Below are positions 8,373 to 17,019 of a stretch of 54,528 nucleotides of DNA, one piece after another. Where the stretch lies: assembly GCA_031271865.1 (NCBI GenBank), contig JAISUW010000029.1, positions 1 through 54,528 of the forward strand. The letters are read 5' to 3'. Position 1 is the stretch's first letter. Every line of letters starts with the position of its first letter. Made by a program: the position numbers and the translations under genes. The notes under the pieces were generated by a model. That model was not told the origin of the DNA and made no database searches. It saw only the letters and a list, made by a program, of their open reading frames with translations. The DNA is from Oscillospiraceae bacterium. GTDB lineage: Bacteria; Bacillota; Clostridia; Oscillospirales; Acutalibacteraceae.

Positions 8373-8882
8373 ATGCTACTATTATACGGCGGGAGCTTCG
8401 ACCCACCGCACAACGGGCACATCAGGGCTGCGCGGCGATTTTTGAGCGACTGTCCTGCGGAGGAAGTGCTCATCATACCTACGGGGGACGCGCCGTTAAA
8501 GGAGGCGCACGAAGCGGGAGCTGCGGACCGGATAGAGATGTGCCGAATAGCGTTTAAAGGGATACGGCAGGCAAAGGTAAGCGACATAGAGATGCAGCGA
8601 ACCGGAATAAGCTATACGATAGACACAGTTCGGGAGATACACGCAACGCATCCGATGCAAGATATGGTCATGCTGATAGGGTCGGACCAACTGGCACAGT
8701 TCCCGCAATGGAAGGACTGGGAGGGAATACTGGAATTAAGTGCCCTGCACGTCCTCCCGCGGACAAGGGAAAGCTCCACATTCATCCGTGCGAATCCAAG
8801 CGCACACCGAGATATGCTCCCCCCGCAAGTTTACGAATACATTCGACAGAAAGGTTTATATGGAATCGAAAGAACTGCTTGA
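8373..8882 (+). CDS. nadD: Nicotinate-nucleotide adenylyltransferase
   Basis: 169 aa. It adenylates nicotinate mononucleotide in NAD synthesis. The nucleotidylyltransferase motif GGSFDPPHNGH is at the N-terminus (residues 6-16) and SSTFIR, the second nucleotide-binding motif, is near the C-terminus. Length is slightly short for the family (about 190-200) but complete. ATG 8373 is preferred, with GAAAGG 8-13 nt upstream; in the longer frame (8325) the extra 16 residues are encoded by a palindrome. The usual HD-domain neighbour YqeK is absent: rsfS follows directly with a 23-bp overlap. Confidence 0.93.
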   Translation: MLLLYGGSFDPPHNGHIRAARRFLSDCPAEEVLIIPTGDAPLKEAHEAGAADRIEMCRIAFKGIRQAKVSDIEMQRTGISYTIDTVREIHATHPMQDMVMLIGSDQLAQFPQWKDWEGILELSALHVLPRTRESSTFIRANPSAHRDMLPPQVYEYIRQKGLYGIERTA

Positions 8883-9174
8883 GCAAGCCCGGGAAATCCT
8901 GGACAGCAAGAAAGCTGTGGATTTGAAGACCATAGCGACAACGACACAGACGATTATAGCCGACTACTTCCTGATAGCTACAGGAACAAGCTCCACCCAT
9001 GTCCGCGCGTTGGCGGACGAATTGGAAGCGAGCCTGAAAGCGCAAGGGGTCACAGCCAGAGGGATAGAAGGCCGTACAACCGGCTGGATTCTCTTGGATT
9101 ACGGCACGGTACTGGTGCATATATTCACCAAGGACCAACGCGAGTATTATAATATTGAGCGACTATGGGAGTGA
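8860..9174 (+). CDS. rsfS: Ribosomal silencing factor
   Basis: 104 aa. RsfS binds ribosomal protein uL14 and blocks subunit joining when nutrients are scarce. The sequence matches the family from VDLKTIATTTQTIIADYFLIATGTSSTHVRA to the conserved GWILLDYGTVLVHIF and the C-terminal REYYNIERLW. The start ATG 8860 lies within the 3' end of nadD (23-bp overlap), with AGAAAGG upstream. nadD-rsfS-leuS order is common in Clostridia. Confidence 0.94.
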   Translation: MESKELLEQAREILDSKKAVDLKTIATTTQTIIADYFLIATGTSSTHVRALADELEASLKAQGVTARGIEGRTTGWILLDYGTVLVHIFTKDQREYYNIERLWE

Positions 9175-9233
9175 TGGCAGCCCCGACCGAACAATAAGCC
9201 GCGCTTATCATCACAAACCATAAGGAGAATTGT

Positions 9234-11648
9234 ATGATGTCCAAGATCTATGATACCAAAGCCGTAGAGAAGAAATGGCAGGACGCATGGGAAGCGTCCG
9301 GGGTGTTCCATGCCAAGCAGGACTTTGCCGCGCCGAAATCCTACATTTTAATAGAATTCCCTTATCCGTCAGCCAATGGTCTGCACGTCGGCCACCCGCG
9401 CAGCTATACGGCGCTGGATACCGTTGCGCGTAAACGCCGCCTGCAAGGGTATAATGTGCTGTACCCGATTGGCTTCGATGCTTTCGGGCTTCCGGCGGAG
9501 AACTTCGCCATCAAGAACCACGTCCACCCGGCGGAGATTACCCGGCGCAACATTGCCCGCTTTACAGCCCAGCTGAAATCCCTCGGCTTTTCCTTTGACT
9601 GGAGCCGCGTGGTAGATACCACCGACCCGGAGTACTATAAATGGACGCAGTGGATTTTCCTGCAAATGTTCAAGCACAATCTTGCGTATAAGAAAGACAT
9701 GGCCGTCAACTGGTGCCCTTCCTGCAAGTGTGTGCTTGCCAACGAGGAGGTCATCGACGGCAAGTGCGAGCGCTGCGGTGCGGAAACCACCCGCAAGAAC
9801 AAGAGCCAATGGATGCTCGCCATCACAAAGTACGCCCAACGCCTGCACGATGACTTGGATGAGGTGAACTTCATCGAGCGCGTAAAGCTCCAGCAGCGCA
9901 ACTGGATCGGACGCTCCACCGGCGCGCAGGTGCGCTTTGCCACTACTGCCGGAGATACCTTGGAGGTCTACACCACGCGTCCCGATACCCTCTTCGGGGC
10001 GACGTATATGGTCATGTCGCCGGAGCATCCCCTGCTGGAGGCATGGGCAACGAAGCTTTCGAATCCGGACGAAATCAAAGCCTACCAGTGCAGTGCCGCA
10101 AAGAAATCCGATTTTGAGCGCACCGAGGTCAATAAGGACAAGACCGGCGTGCGCCTGCAAGGCGTAGCGGCAATCAATCCTGTAACGGCGCAGGAGATAC
10201 CGATTTTTATATCTGACTATGTGCTGGCCTCCTATGGGACAGGAGCCATTATGGCCGTACCGGGGCACGATACCCGCGACTGGGAGTTTGCGAAGGTCTA
10301 TGGTCTGCCCATCGTGGAGGTCGTGGCCGGCGGGAATATAGAGGAGGCGGCTTACACCGACTGTGCCGCCGGCGTAATGGTGAACTCCGGCTTCCTGACC
10401 GGACTCTCCGTGGAGGACGCAAAAGTTCGCATTACCGCGTGGCTGACGGAAAAAGGTCTGGGCGAGGAAAAGGTCAACTTTAAACTGCGCGACTGGGTCT
10501 TTGCCCGCCAGCGCTACTGGGGGGAGCCGATTCCGATTGTGCATTGCCCGCACTGCGGTATGGTCGCCCTGCCGGAGAGCGAACTGCCGCTGAAGCTCCC
10601 GAACGTGGAGCACTACGAACCGACCGACGACGGCGAAAGCCCGCTCTCCCTTCTGACCGATTGGGTGAACACCGCTTGCCCGCAGTGCGGTGCCCCCGCG
10701 AAGCGCGAAACCGACACCATGCCGCAGTGGGCCGGCTCCTCATGGTACTTCCTGCGCTACTGCGACCCATGGAACAGCGAGGCTTTGGCAAGCTCGGAAG
10801 CGCTTGCATACTGGACGCCGATCGATTGGTACAACGGCGGGATGGAGCATACAACACTCCACCTGCTCTACTCCCGCTTTTGGCACAAGTTCCTGTATGA
10901 CATCGGTGCCGTGCCGACCCCCGAGCCGTACCAAAAACGCACCAGCCACGGCATGATTCTGGGCGAGGACGGCGTGAAGATGTCCAAATCCCGCGGCAAC
11001 GTTGTCAACCCGGATGAGATTGTCGGCCAGTACGGTGCGGACACCATGCGCCTCTATGAGATGTTCATCGGCGACTTTGAGAAGACCGCCCCGTGGTCCA
11101 ACTCCTCTATCAAAGGGTGCAAACGATTCCTTGAAAAGGTCTGGGCATTGCAGGACATTCTCGTCCCCGGGGAGAACTACACTGCAAAGCTGGAGGCGCC
11201 TTTCCATAAGACCGTCAAGAAGGTCGGGGAGGACATAGAGAACCTGAAGCAGAATACAGCCATTGCGGCCTTGATGACCCTTGTCAATGCCATCCAAGAA
11301 GCCGGACAAATCAACCATGCCGAACTGAAGACCTTCCTCCTCCTCCTCAATCCCTTCGCTCCGCACATGACGGAGGAAATCTGGGAAAGCCAAAACTTCG
11401 GCGGGAGGGTTACAGACAACCCCTGGCCCGCATATGATGAAGGGAAGTGCGCCGACAAGACCATTGAAATTGCCGTGCAGATTAATGGGAAAGTCCGGTC
11501 GCGCCTCACGGTTTCTGCGGATGTATCTGCGGAAGATGCCATTGCCGCCGCCAAGGCAGATGAAGTTGTGGCTGCTGCCGTTTTGGGCAAAACGCCGATA
11601 AAAGAGCTTTATGTGCCGGGTCGTTTGGTCAATCTGGTGGTGCGGTAA
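9234..11648 (+). CDS. leuS: Leucyl-tRNA synthetase
   Basis: 804 aa, full length. Class I synthetase: HIGH motif as HVGH in PYPSANGLHVGHPRSY (about residues 43-58), zinc-type cysteines in the insert (NWCPSCKCVLANEEV, CERCG), the editing domain with TTRPDTLFGATYMV, and KMSKS in VKMSKSRGNVVNPDE. It charges tRNA-Leu. SD AAGGAG is 6 nt before ATG 9234; the neighbouring ATG 9237 is an alternative. Only 59 nt separate it from rsfS, so no T-box leader is present and expression probably depends on the upstream genes. Confidence 0.97.
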   Translation: MMSKIYDTKAVEKKWQDAWEASGVFHAKQDFAAPKSYILIEFPYPSANGLHVGHPRSYTALDTVARKRRLQGYNVLYPIGFDAFGLPAENFAIKNHVHPAEITRRNIARFTAQLKSLGFSFDWSRVVDTTDPEYYKWTQWIFLQMFKHNLAYKKDMAVNWCPSCKCVLANEEVIDGKCERCGAETTRKNKSQWMLAITKYAQRLHDDLDEVNFIERVKLQQRNWIGRSTGAQVRFATTAGDTLEVYTTRPDTLFGATYMVMSPEHPLLEAWATKLSNPDEIKAYQCSAAKKSDFERTEVNKDKTGVRLQGVAAINPVTAQEIPIFISDYVLASYGTGAIMAVPGHDTRDWEFAKVYGLPIVEVVAGGNIEEAAYTDCAAGVMVNSGFLTGLSVEDAKVRITAWLTEKGLGEEKVNFKLRDWVFARQRYWGEPIPIVHCPHCGMVALPESELPLKLPNVEHYEPTDDGESPLSLLTDWVNTACPQCGAPAKRETDTMPQWAGSSWYFLRYCDPWNSEALASSEALAYWTPIDWYNGGMEHTTLHLLYSRFWHKFLYDIGAVPTPEPYQKRTSHGMILGEDGVKMSKSRGNVVNPDEIVGQYGADTMRLYEMFIGDFEKTAPWSNSSIKGCKRFLEKVWALQDILVPGENYTAKLEAPFHKTVKKVGEDIENLKQNTAIAALMTLVNAIQEAGQINHAELKTFLLLLNPFAPHMTEEIWESQNFGGRVTDNPWPAYDEGKCADKTIEIAVQINGKVRSRLTVSADVSAEDAIAAAKADEVVAAAVLGKTPIKELYVPGRLVNLVVR

Positions 11649-11700
11649 AAATGCACATCTTTTGTTCATAATGTTTTAAGAGAATTATAGCAACTTTCCC

Positions 11701-11729
11701 TTGACTTTTACCACAAATTGCTGTATAAT
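11701..11729 (+). promoter_or_regulatory. Strong sigma-A promoter of rpsU
   Basis: TTGACT (11701-11706), 17 bp, TATAAT (11724-11729), near consensus. It predicts a transcript start near 11736 and a leader of about 124 nt. Confidence 0.9.
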
Positions 11730-11735
11730 ATTATA

Positions 11736-11859
11736 CGTTGTTAGCCGACAATACCCCGCGCAATAATGCCAACAGTATGACGCGGGGAGCAGGCACGAAG
11801 CACTGATACTTTACATCCCGATTTGCGCCTGTATCCTGATAAGAGGGGGGAAACACCCA
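11736..11859 (+). promoter_or_regulatory. 5' leader of rpsU with GC stem
   Basis: About 124 nt of untranslated leader. CCCCGCG (starting near 11754) can pair with CGCGGGG (ending near 11788) to form a stem enclosing about 20 nt. The SD AGAGGGGGG lies about 10 nt before the GTG. Autoregulation by the ribosomal protein is a possibility, not shown. Confidence 0.4.
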
Positions 11860-12036
11860 GTGAGCACAGTCAAAGTCAGGCAAGACGAATCGCTCGACCA
11901 AGCGTTGCGTCGGTTCAAAAAGCAAGCCTCCCGCGACGGTATCATCCAAGAGGTCCGTAAGCGCGAGCATTATGAAAAGCCTTCCGTGAAGCGCAAAAAG
12001 AAATCCGAAGCCGCCCGGAAGCGCAAGTACAAGTAA
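11860..12036 (+). CDS. rpsU: Small ribosomal subunit protein bS21
   Basis: 58 aa. Translation from GTG 11860 gives [20 protein letters not shown], then [18 protein letters not shown] and a Lys/Arg-rich tail ending KRKYK, which is the standard bS21 sequence and length. It is a 30S subunit component that helps mRNA selection. It has its own strong promoter, a long leader and a terminator immediately downstream, so it is a monocistronic unit. The gene is short enough to be missed by simple length cut-offs. Confidence 0.96.
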   Translation: MSTVKVRQDESLDQALRRFKKQASRDGIIQEVRKREHYEKPSVKRKKKSEAARKRKYK

Positions 12037-12095
12037 AAGGGAGAAAAGCAAGTCTCCCGCAGGAGGGGTTCCCTCCTGTCTTCTCCAAAAGACAG

Positions 12096-12120
12096 CAGCA
12101 CCCGCTTGGGTGCTGTTTTC
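12096..12120 (+). terminator. Rho-independent terminator of rpsU
   Basis: CAGCACCC (12096-12103), loop GCTT, GGGTGCTG (12108-12115), then TTTTC and further T-rich sequence. A second hairpin, AGGAGGG/CCTCCT, lies at about 12061-12077. Confidence 0.9.
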
Positions 12121-12132
12121 TTTGCTTTCTTT

Positions 12133-12324
12133 TCGGATATTTTTTGTTACCGATTGTAACCATTTAAATATCCCTGACTTGTTGTCGCATTCTTCTTACC
12201 TCTTGCCTCTATCACCATGCGTCTTGCGTCGGATATTTTTTGTTACCGATTGTAACCATTCAATTATCTGCTGACTTCTTGTGGCTTGCCTCTTACCTCT
12301 TGCCTTTTGCATTTTGCTTCTTGC
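12133..12324. repeat. 96-bp imperfect tandem duplication
   Basis: A 32-bp segment (12133-12164) is repeated exactly at 12229-12260, a period of 96 bp, and similarity continues beyond it (CTGACTT..TTGT.., CTTACCTCTTGCCT in both). Each copy carries the inverted repeat GTTAC-CGATT-GTAAC. It fills the gap between rpsU and the convergent acyltransferase gene. Confidence 0.75.
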
Positions 12325-12347
12325 CTCTTGCTGCTTTCTTCTTTCTG
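12285..12347. repeat. Degenerate heptanucleotide repeat, CTTGCCT type
   Basis: Nine consecutive 7-mers: CTTGCCT, CTTACCT, CTTGCCT, TTTGCAT, TTTGCTT, CTTGCCT, CTTGCTG, CTTTCTT, CTTTCTG. The tract runs across the stop codon (12293-12295) of the minus-strand acyltransferase and encodes its last 17 or so residues. Confidence 0.75.
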
Positions 12348-13507
12348 TGTCCCGCTTTTTTTGCTCTGGCGATTTTGGCTGCCCGGTCTGCCTCGGCCTT
12401 GGCCTTGGCGGCTTTCTTCGCCTTTGTGCGGGAGGAAATGACATCAACCAGTGCAAACAAAGGTCGCTCCAAGAGATACTGCCTTGCCAAATCCAGTACA
12501 GCCCCCGCAACGAATACAAGCAACGCCACACCGATGGCGTACGGAATAAAAGTGGGTTGTTGGTAATACCACTCCTTGGTACGGTAGAACCAGCCCTGCC
12601 AGATGATTTTGCGCAGGAAGTCATGCTCATGCAGGATGTATATCCCGAACGTAGCGGAGGCGATTACATTCACGGCGGCATTGGGCTTTGCTTTCATGTT
12701 CTTGAATGCGGTAAACAAGCCCAGGGCGCAGGTGAGCATGAGCGGCGTATAGTTGGTGCGCACTGCCAAATCCAGCTCTGCCGCCTCGTTCCAGACGCCC
12801 AGCCAATACATCCCCGTCCACGAGAGCAGGAACATGAGCCAACCTGTCCATTGGTAACGAAACAGTTTCAGGTCATACTTGCGGATATAGGCGATGAACA
12901 TATAGACAAAGACAAAGTACAGAAACGAGTCTTGGTCGTCAAAGGGTCCGACGCCGTTGGTGAGGAAAGGGACGACTGAGAACAGGATAAACATACACAG
13001 CAGCAGCCACTTGTGCGCCTTCCTGTCCATGCCGCGCACGGCGGCATTCAGCATCGGGGACATACAGTATATCGTCAGGTACATTGTGGCGTACCAGAGG
13101 GAGTTCGTCGTAAACGGCAGGAGCGTCTTGCGCCAGTAATAGAGGTTGTACTCCAACCGCAGCGCAGGCAGGAAGTGGAAGAACAGACCGACAAAGGCGA
13201 CCCAGAAGAACAGCGGCAGCCAGACGCGCACGAACTTCGACGGCTTGAAGCCGCCGGTCATGCACAGAAACCATGCCGAGACCATCAGGAAGGCATTGAC
13301 CCCGACCTTGCCGGCGTATTGGAATATCCACAGGAATATCTTCGCCGACAGCCCTGCCGCCTCCTCGTCTATGCCGGAGTAGACCGAGAAGTGGAAGAGC
13401 AGTATCAGCAGCATACACACAATGCGAAGCCACTCAAAGTTGGATTGACGGGGGGCTTTCTTTGTTACGGACGGGAGCGGCAGCGTTTGCGCAGGTTTGG
13501 CGCGCAT
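12293..13507 (-). CDS. Acyltransferase 3 family membrane protein
   Basis: 404 aa, about ten transmembrane helices. It opens with SNFEWLRIVCMLLILLFHFSVYSG, the membrane-embedded catalytic-His signature of acyltransferase-3 (OafA/WecH) proteins, which O-acylate cell-surface polysaccharides. FLMVSAWFLCMTGGFKPSKFVRVWLPLFFW is the usual second block. The last 40 residues are an unusual Lys/Ala/Arg-rich tail, partly encoded by heptanucleotide repeats, so this end was probably remodelled. SD GAGGA lies before the ATG and the promoter is at 13561-13589. Substrate unknown. Confidence 0.85.
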   Translation of the reverse strand: MRAKPAQTLPLPSVTKKAPRQSNFEWLRIVCMLLILLFHFSVYSGIDEEAAGLSAKIFLWIFQYAGKVGVNAFLMVSAWFLCMTGGFKPSKFVRVWLPLFFWVAFVGLFFHFLPALRLEYNLYYWRKTLLPFTTNSLWYATMYLTIYCMSPMLNAAVRGMDRKAHKWLLLCMFILFSVVPFLTNGVGPFDDQDSFLYFVFVYMFIAYIRKYDLKLFRYQWTGWLMFLLSWTGMYWLGVWNEAAELDLAVRTNYTPLMLTCALGLFTAFKNMKAKPNAAVNVIASATFGIYILHEHDFLRKIIWQGWFYRTKEWYYQQPTFIPYAIGVALLVFVAGAVLDLARQYLLERPLFALVDVISSRTKAKKAAKAKAEADRAAKIARAKKAGHRKKKAARGKKQNAKGKR

Positions 13508-13560
13508 CTGGTATCTTCCTCACGATTGGATATAGTACTTCACTTTGTCCCACTACTGCA

Positions 13561-13589
13561 ATTATATCACAAAAACGTAAGCAACGCAA
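13561..13589 (-). promoter_or_regulatory. Sigma-A promoter of the acyltransferase gene
   Basis: On the minus strand: TTGCGT (13589-13584), 17 bp, TATAAT (13566-13561), with TGA directly before the -10 (extended form). Confidence 0.75.
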
Positions 13590-13617
13590 GGGGATAAATA
13601 TAGTCTTCCCCATTCGG

Positions 13618-15396
13618 TCAGAAACTGCCTCTCGTGAAGCTGCCCTCCGGAGTATTGCCGCTGCGGATACGCTCTAAGACACGCTCGGACTCCCGCTGCG
13701 ATTCCGCAGTCAAAGAAATAAGCAAAGCCGAAACGCTGCGTGCACAGAGTTTCACCTTGTCGGCGAGGTAATGCGGCCGGGAGTTATACAGTACCGCACA
13801 CAGCCCGTCGCACCGCACCGGGAAAGCAATCCCTTTCCGGTCCGTAAGGCTTTGACTGTTTCGGCAGGCCTTGCAACCCATCTGTGCCCGGATGGGGCAG
13901 GCGCGCAGGAGCATCAGCGGCAAGCGCCCATAGGCAACCAGCACCGCGGGAATGGCCGGCTTTAGGTCGCGGATTTGCGCGGCATTCAGCTCCGGGGAGC
14001 AAACCGCTGCTTGTACGCCCAGCGCGTACGCGGTTTGGAAAGCATAGCTGTTGTGGAGGTTCAAGCCCTGCCCGCCGAGGGCGAGAAGCCCGGCTTCCCG
14101 CGCAAGTGCAACACCGTCCAATGTATCACAGAGCGCATAAGCTGCCCCGGCGGCTTTCGCCGTCCGGGCAACGGACAAAACCCGGTCATAGTTCCCGAAT
14201 ATCCCGCCGGGGAGCGTGATACCGACCTCCCGGTCTTTCGCATGGCAGCACAACGTGTCCGCCGGCGTATTCCAGGGGAGGAATAGGCGGGTGATGCCGC
14301 TGATGTCGCGGGGGAGTGCCTCGGGTTGGAGCGTCTGCAGCCAGAGCTGCGGTTTGATGCCCGGTCCGGCGGGAGGGGGCAGCGGCGGCAGTGCGGTGTT
14401 TGGGGTTTCCGGCAAAGGTGCGCTTAGCGCCGGGGTTGGGATTGGTTCTCTTTTGTATAACCCGCGCAGGAATCCCAGCACTTCCGGGGAGGCCTTGTCC
14501 TCCGCTGCACGTGTCCCGAACATGGAGGCATCTCCCTTTTGGAAAGACCCCTCTGTATAGCCGTTGGTAAACCCTTGCCGGGAGAACACCTCCCGCAGCA
14601 TCTGTTTGGTTACGGCGGAGGGCTTGCCGTCCAAAGCCGCACGGTAAGCCGTGACGGCGGCGGCGACATATTCCGGGCGCTTCCGGCGCCCTTCTATCTT
14701 GAGGCTTGCAGCCTCCGAAAGCGGCTGTGCTGTCACCTCGTCAAGGCAGCACCTGTCTTTCAGGCTCAAGGCGAACCGATTGCCCGCCTGTCCTGAAATC
14801 CGCCACGGCAGGCGGCAAGGCTGCGCACAGTTGCCGCGGTTCCCGCTGCGGCCGCCCAATGCGGCGCTCAGGCGGCACTGCCCGCTGACAGACATACAAT
14901 GCGCCCCATGTACAAATACTTCGCATTCTATAGGCGATGCACGCAAGAGCGCGGCCAACTCCCGACGCGTCAGTTCCCGGGGCAGCACCGCGCGCCGCAC
15001 ACCGAGCCGCTGCAGCAGCGCAAGTCCTGCGGCTGTTTGTACGCTCATCTGGGTGCTGGCGTGGAGGGGCAAATCCGGCAATTGCTCCCGCAGAAGGGAG
15101 AGCAAGCCCAAATCCTGCACGATAACGGCATCCGCTTTGCAAGCGGCGGCAGATGCGGCGTCAGCGAGGGCTCGGGACAGTTCTCTGTCCGTGAAGAGGA
15201 TATTCAGCGCAAGGTATACCCGAACGCCGGCGGCATGGGCTTGGGTCACTGCGGCATAAAACATTTCCCGGGAAAACCCGGCATCGGCCCGCGCACTGTG
15301 CTCCCCCAAACCGATATACACCGCGTCCGCACCGCAGGCTAGCGCGGCGCGCAGGGATTCCATATTCCCTACCGGAGCCAAAAGTTCAGCTTTCAT
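13618..15396 (-). CDS. U32 family peptidase / RlhA-like protein
   Basis: 592 aa. The N-terminal MKAELLAPVGNMESLRAALACGADAVYIG is characteristic of U32 proteins. The conserved cysteine block HGAHCMSVSGQCRLSAALGGRSGNRGNCAQPCR (split across about residues 165-200) matches the Fe-S or metal-binding region of RlhA/TrhP-type members that act in RNA hydroxylation; other U32 proteins are called collagenases. A true protease role is doubtful. It lies 20 nt after the FAD oxidoreductase, same strand, so the two are probably one operon. Start ATG 15396 has AGGT upstream. Confidence 0.85.
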   Translation of the reverse strand: MKAELLAPVGNMESLRAALACGADAVYIGLGEHSARADAGFSREMFYAAVTQAHAAGVRVYLALNILFTDRELSRALADAASAAACKADAVIVQDLGLLSLLREQLPDLPLHASTQMSVQTAAGLALLQRLGVRRAVLPRELTRRELAALLRASPIECEVFVHGAHCMSVSGQCRLSAALGGRSGNRGNCAQPCRLPWRISGQAGNRFALSLKDRCCLDEVTAQPLSEAASLKIEGRRKRPEYVAAAVTAYRAALDGKPSAVTKQMLREVFSRQGFTNGYTEGSFQKGDASMFGTRAAEDKASPEVLGFLRGLYKREPIPTPALSAPLPETPNTALPPLPPPAGPGIKPQLWLQTLQPEALPRDISGITRLFLPWNTPADTLCCHAKDREVGITLPGGIFGNYDRVLSVARTAKAAGAAYALCDTLDGVALAREAGLLALGGQGLNLHNSYAFQTAYALGVQAAVCSPELNAAQIRDLKPAIPAVLVAYGRLPLMLLRACPIRAQMGCKACRNSQSLTDRKGIAFPVRCDGLCAVLYNSRPHYLADKVKLCARSVSALLISLTAESQRESERVLERIRSGNTPEGSFTRGSF

Positions 15397-15416
15397 TTAT
15401 ATGTACCTGACTTGGT

Positions 15417-16757
15417 CTAACGGAAAACGGCATAGTCTTTCATCCACTGCCCGATGCGTTCGGCATCATACGTCTTTGGAATACGCAATGCGATGGCTTT
15501 GAGCATTTTCGAGCGGGCCAAGACATTCGTGACTTTCATCAGCAGGAGGGGATGGCGGGCGCCTTTGATGCCGGTTGCGACCATCTCGGGAACGGTGAAG
15601 TCAATTTCATCGCCTGTGCGCACCGGAACCATTGCCTCCGGCGTGAAGATGCCGTCGGCAAACATGGCATCCAAATCCGCCGGGCGCGAGGAGAGCAAGA
15701 AGGATTTGAATACATCCAGCGAGGCTTGCCTTGCACCGATTTCCGTAAAGTAGCGCACCTGGTAGTTCCACAGCACTTCCACCGGCACAGGCACGGGTGC
15801 CGGTGCTTTCCCGTCGGGATAAACGGAAAGCACCTGCTCCGCCAAGAATCGCCCGGCGCGCAGGCTGTTGGTAATCCCTGCGCCGTTAATCGGGATGGTC
15901 ATGGCGGCAGAGTCGCCTACGGCTGCGTAGCCGTCCTCCACGAACTTCGGCAACACGCGCCGCACGGGGATGGTGGCAAACTGCCCGCCCCGCACGATTC
16001 TTCCGGACAGTTCCGGGTGGCGCGCCGCCAATGAATCAATGGCGCATTCCACCGCCTCCGGTCCATTGCCCTCAAACGTACCCAGCAGAAAATCCACAAT
16101 GCCGCGGGAGCGGTTCACCCAAGCAATGCCGCGCAAACAACCCGGATAGAAGTACACGCTGAAAGGATACGCACTGGTTGGCGTTTCGCCGCTCTCGGCA
16201 TAGAATGCTCGATACACATTAAAGTGTTGGGAGGCACCGAAGATGCGCTTAATCCCAAATTGCGGCGGGAGGTTGCGGCGTACCGGCGACTCCATACCGG
16301 CGGCATCGATAACCAAGGCGGCGGTTTTGTCATAGGTTCGGTTGTTCTTATAGCGCACGCGTACGCCTGTTACGGCTCTATCATTATATAAAGGCGCAGT
16401 GACGGCGGCTTCAAACTTAACGGCGGCGCCATTCTCCCGCGCAAAGGCGAGGAGCTTGCGGGCGATGTACTTACGATCCATTTCCGGCTGCAGGGCCATT
16501 TCCTCGGAAATGAAAGCGTCCACGCCGACGGCGGCATTCGGGCAATAGAAAGCCATATGCTCGCACTGTTCCCAATGCGCATCCGTTGTATCTATCCCCA
16601 GTTCCAGGAAAGCGGCCGGGTCGCAGATGTCCGTCCAGTCATGGCCGACTTCCGCTTCGCTTTTGCACTCATATACCGTGACACTATGCCCGGCTTTTGC
16701 CAGCAATCCGGCAGCAGCCAAACCGCCGTGCCCTGCGCCTGCTACGATAATCTCCAA
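15417..16757 (-). CDS. FAD-dependent oxidoreductase (geranylgeranyl-reductase-like)
   Basis: 446 aa. The N-terminal dinucleotide fold EIIVAGAGHGGLAAAGLLAKAGHSVTVYE (about residues 2-30) binds FAD, and the second FAD motif is GYAAVGDSAAMTIPINGAGI (about 280-300), as in the GGR/PHBH family of flavin hydroxylases and reductases. Substrate unknown. The start is TTG 16757: GGAGGG (16769-16764) is 6 nt upstream, and the ATG at 16808 lies upstream of the predicted transcript start. The promoter region carries a candidate TetR operator shared with the tetR-like gene at 20659. The U32 gene follows after 20 nt. Confidence 0.82.
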   Translation of the reverse strand: MEIIVAGAGHGGLAAAGLLAKAGHSVTVYECKSEAEVGHDWTDICDPAAFLELGIDTTDAHWEQCEHMAFYCPNAAVGVDAFISEEMALQPEMDRKYIARKLLAFARENGAAVKFEAAVTAPLYNDRAVTGVRVRYKNNRTYDKTAALVIDAAGMESPVRRNLPPQFGIKRIFGASQHFNVYRAFYAESGETPTSAYPFSVYFYPGCLRGIAWVNRSRGIVDFLLGTFEGNGPEAVECAIDSLAARHPELSGRIVRGGQFATIPVRRVLPKFVEDGYAAVGDSAAMTIPINGAGITNSLRAGRFLAEQVLSVYPDGKAPAPVPVPVEVLWNYQVRYFTEIGARQASLDVFKSFLLSSRPADLDAMFADGIFTPEAMVPVRTGDEIDFTVPEMVATGIKGARHPLLLMKVTNVLARSKMLKAIALRIPKTYDAERIGQWMKDYAVFR

Positions 16758-16780
16758 CAAAATCCCTCCGACAAGATTTC

Positions 16781-16827
16781 TAACCGAACGGTTTATACAG
16801 TATAGCACAGATTGCGGGAAATGTCAA
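16781..16827 (-). promoter_or_regulatory. Consensus promoter plus candidate TetR operator
   Basis: On the minus strand: TTGACA (16827-16822), 17 bp, TATACT (16804-16799). Over the predicted transcript start lies AACCGAACGGTTTA (plus strand 16782-16795), an AACCG/CGGTT inverted repeat nearly identical to a sequence in the tetR promoter at 20589-20602. Confidence 0.85.
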
Positions 16828-17019
16828 GGCTTTGCAGCGGATGAAACAATTCGGATACATCCGACAGAAGGCAAAATTCGCCCCGGACTTGCGCCGTCCC
16901 GGGCGTTTTTGCATACTATGGTATTTGAGGGGAGCTGTACGCAAGAGCAGATTCCGTGCTTGCCTTTCATAAAAACCAATACATACTACCGCTCACAAAT
17001 CTGAATAGAGGATTATACC

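Noticed and set aside
9175-9233. T-box upstream of leuS
   Set aside because: Only 59 nt separate rsfS and leuS and no T-box motif is present.
9369-10613. 414-aa minus-strand frame opposite leuS
   Set aside because: Shadow of leuS with no motif or ribosome-binding site.
16861-17019. Sporulation-type promoter for the collagen gene (CATACTAT near 16912 or CATACTAC near 16982)
   Set aside because: The -10 matches are partial and neither has a fitting -35.
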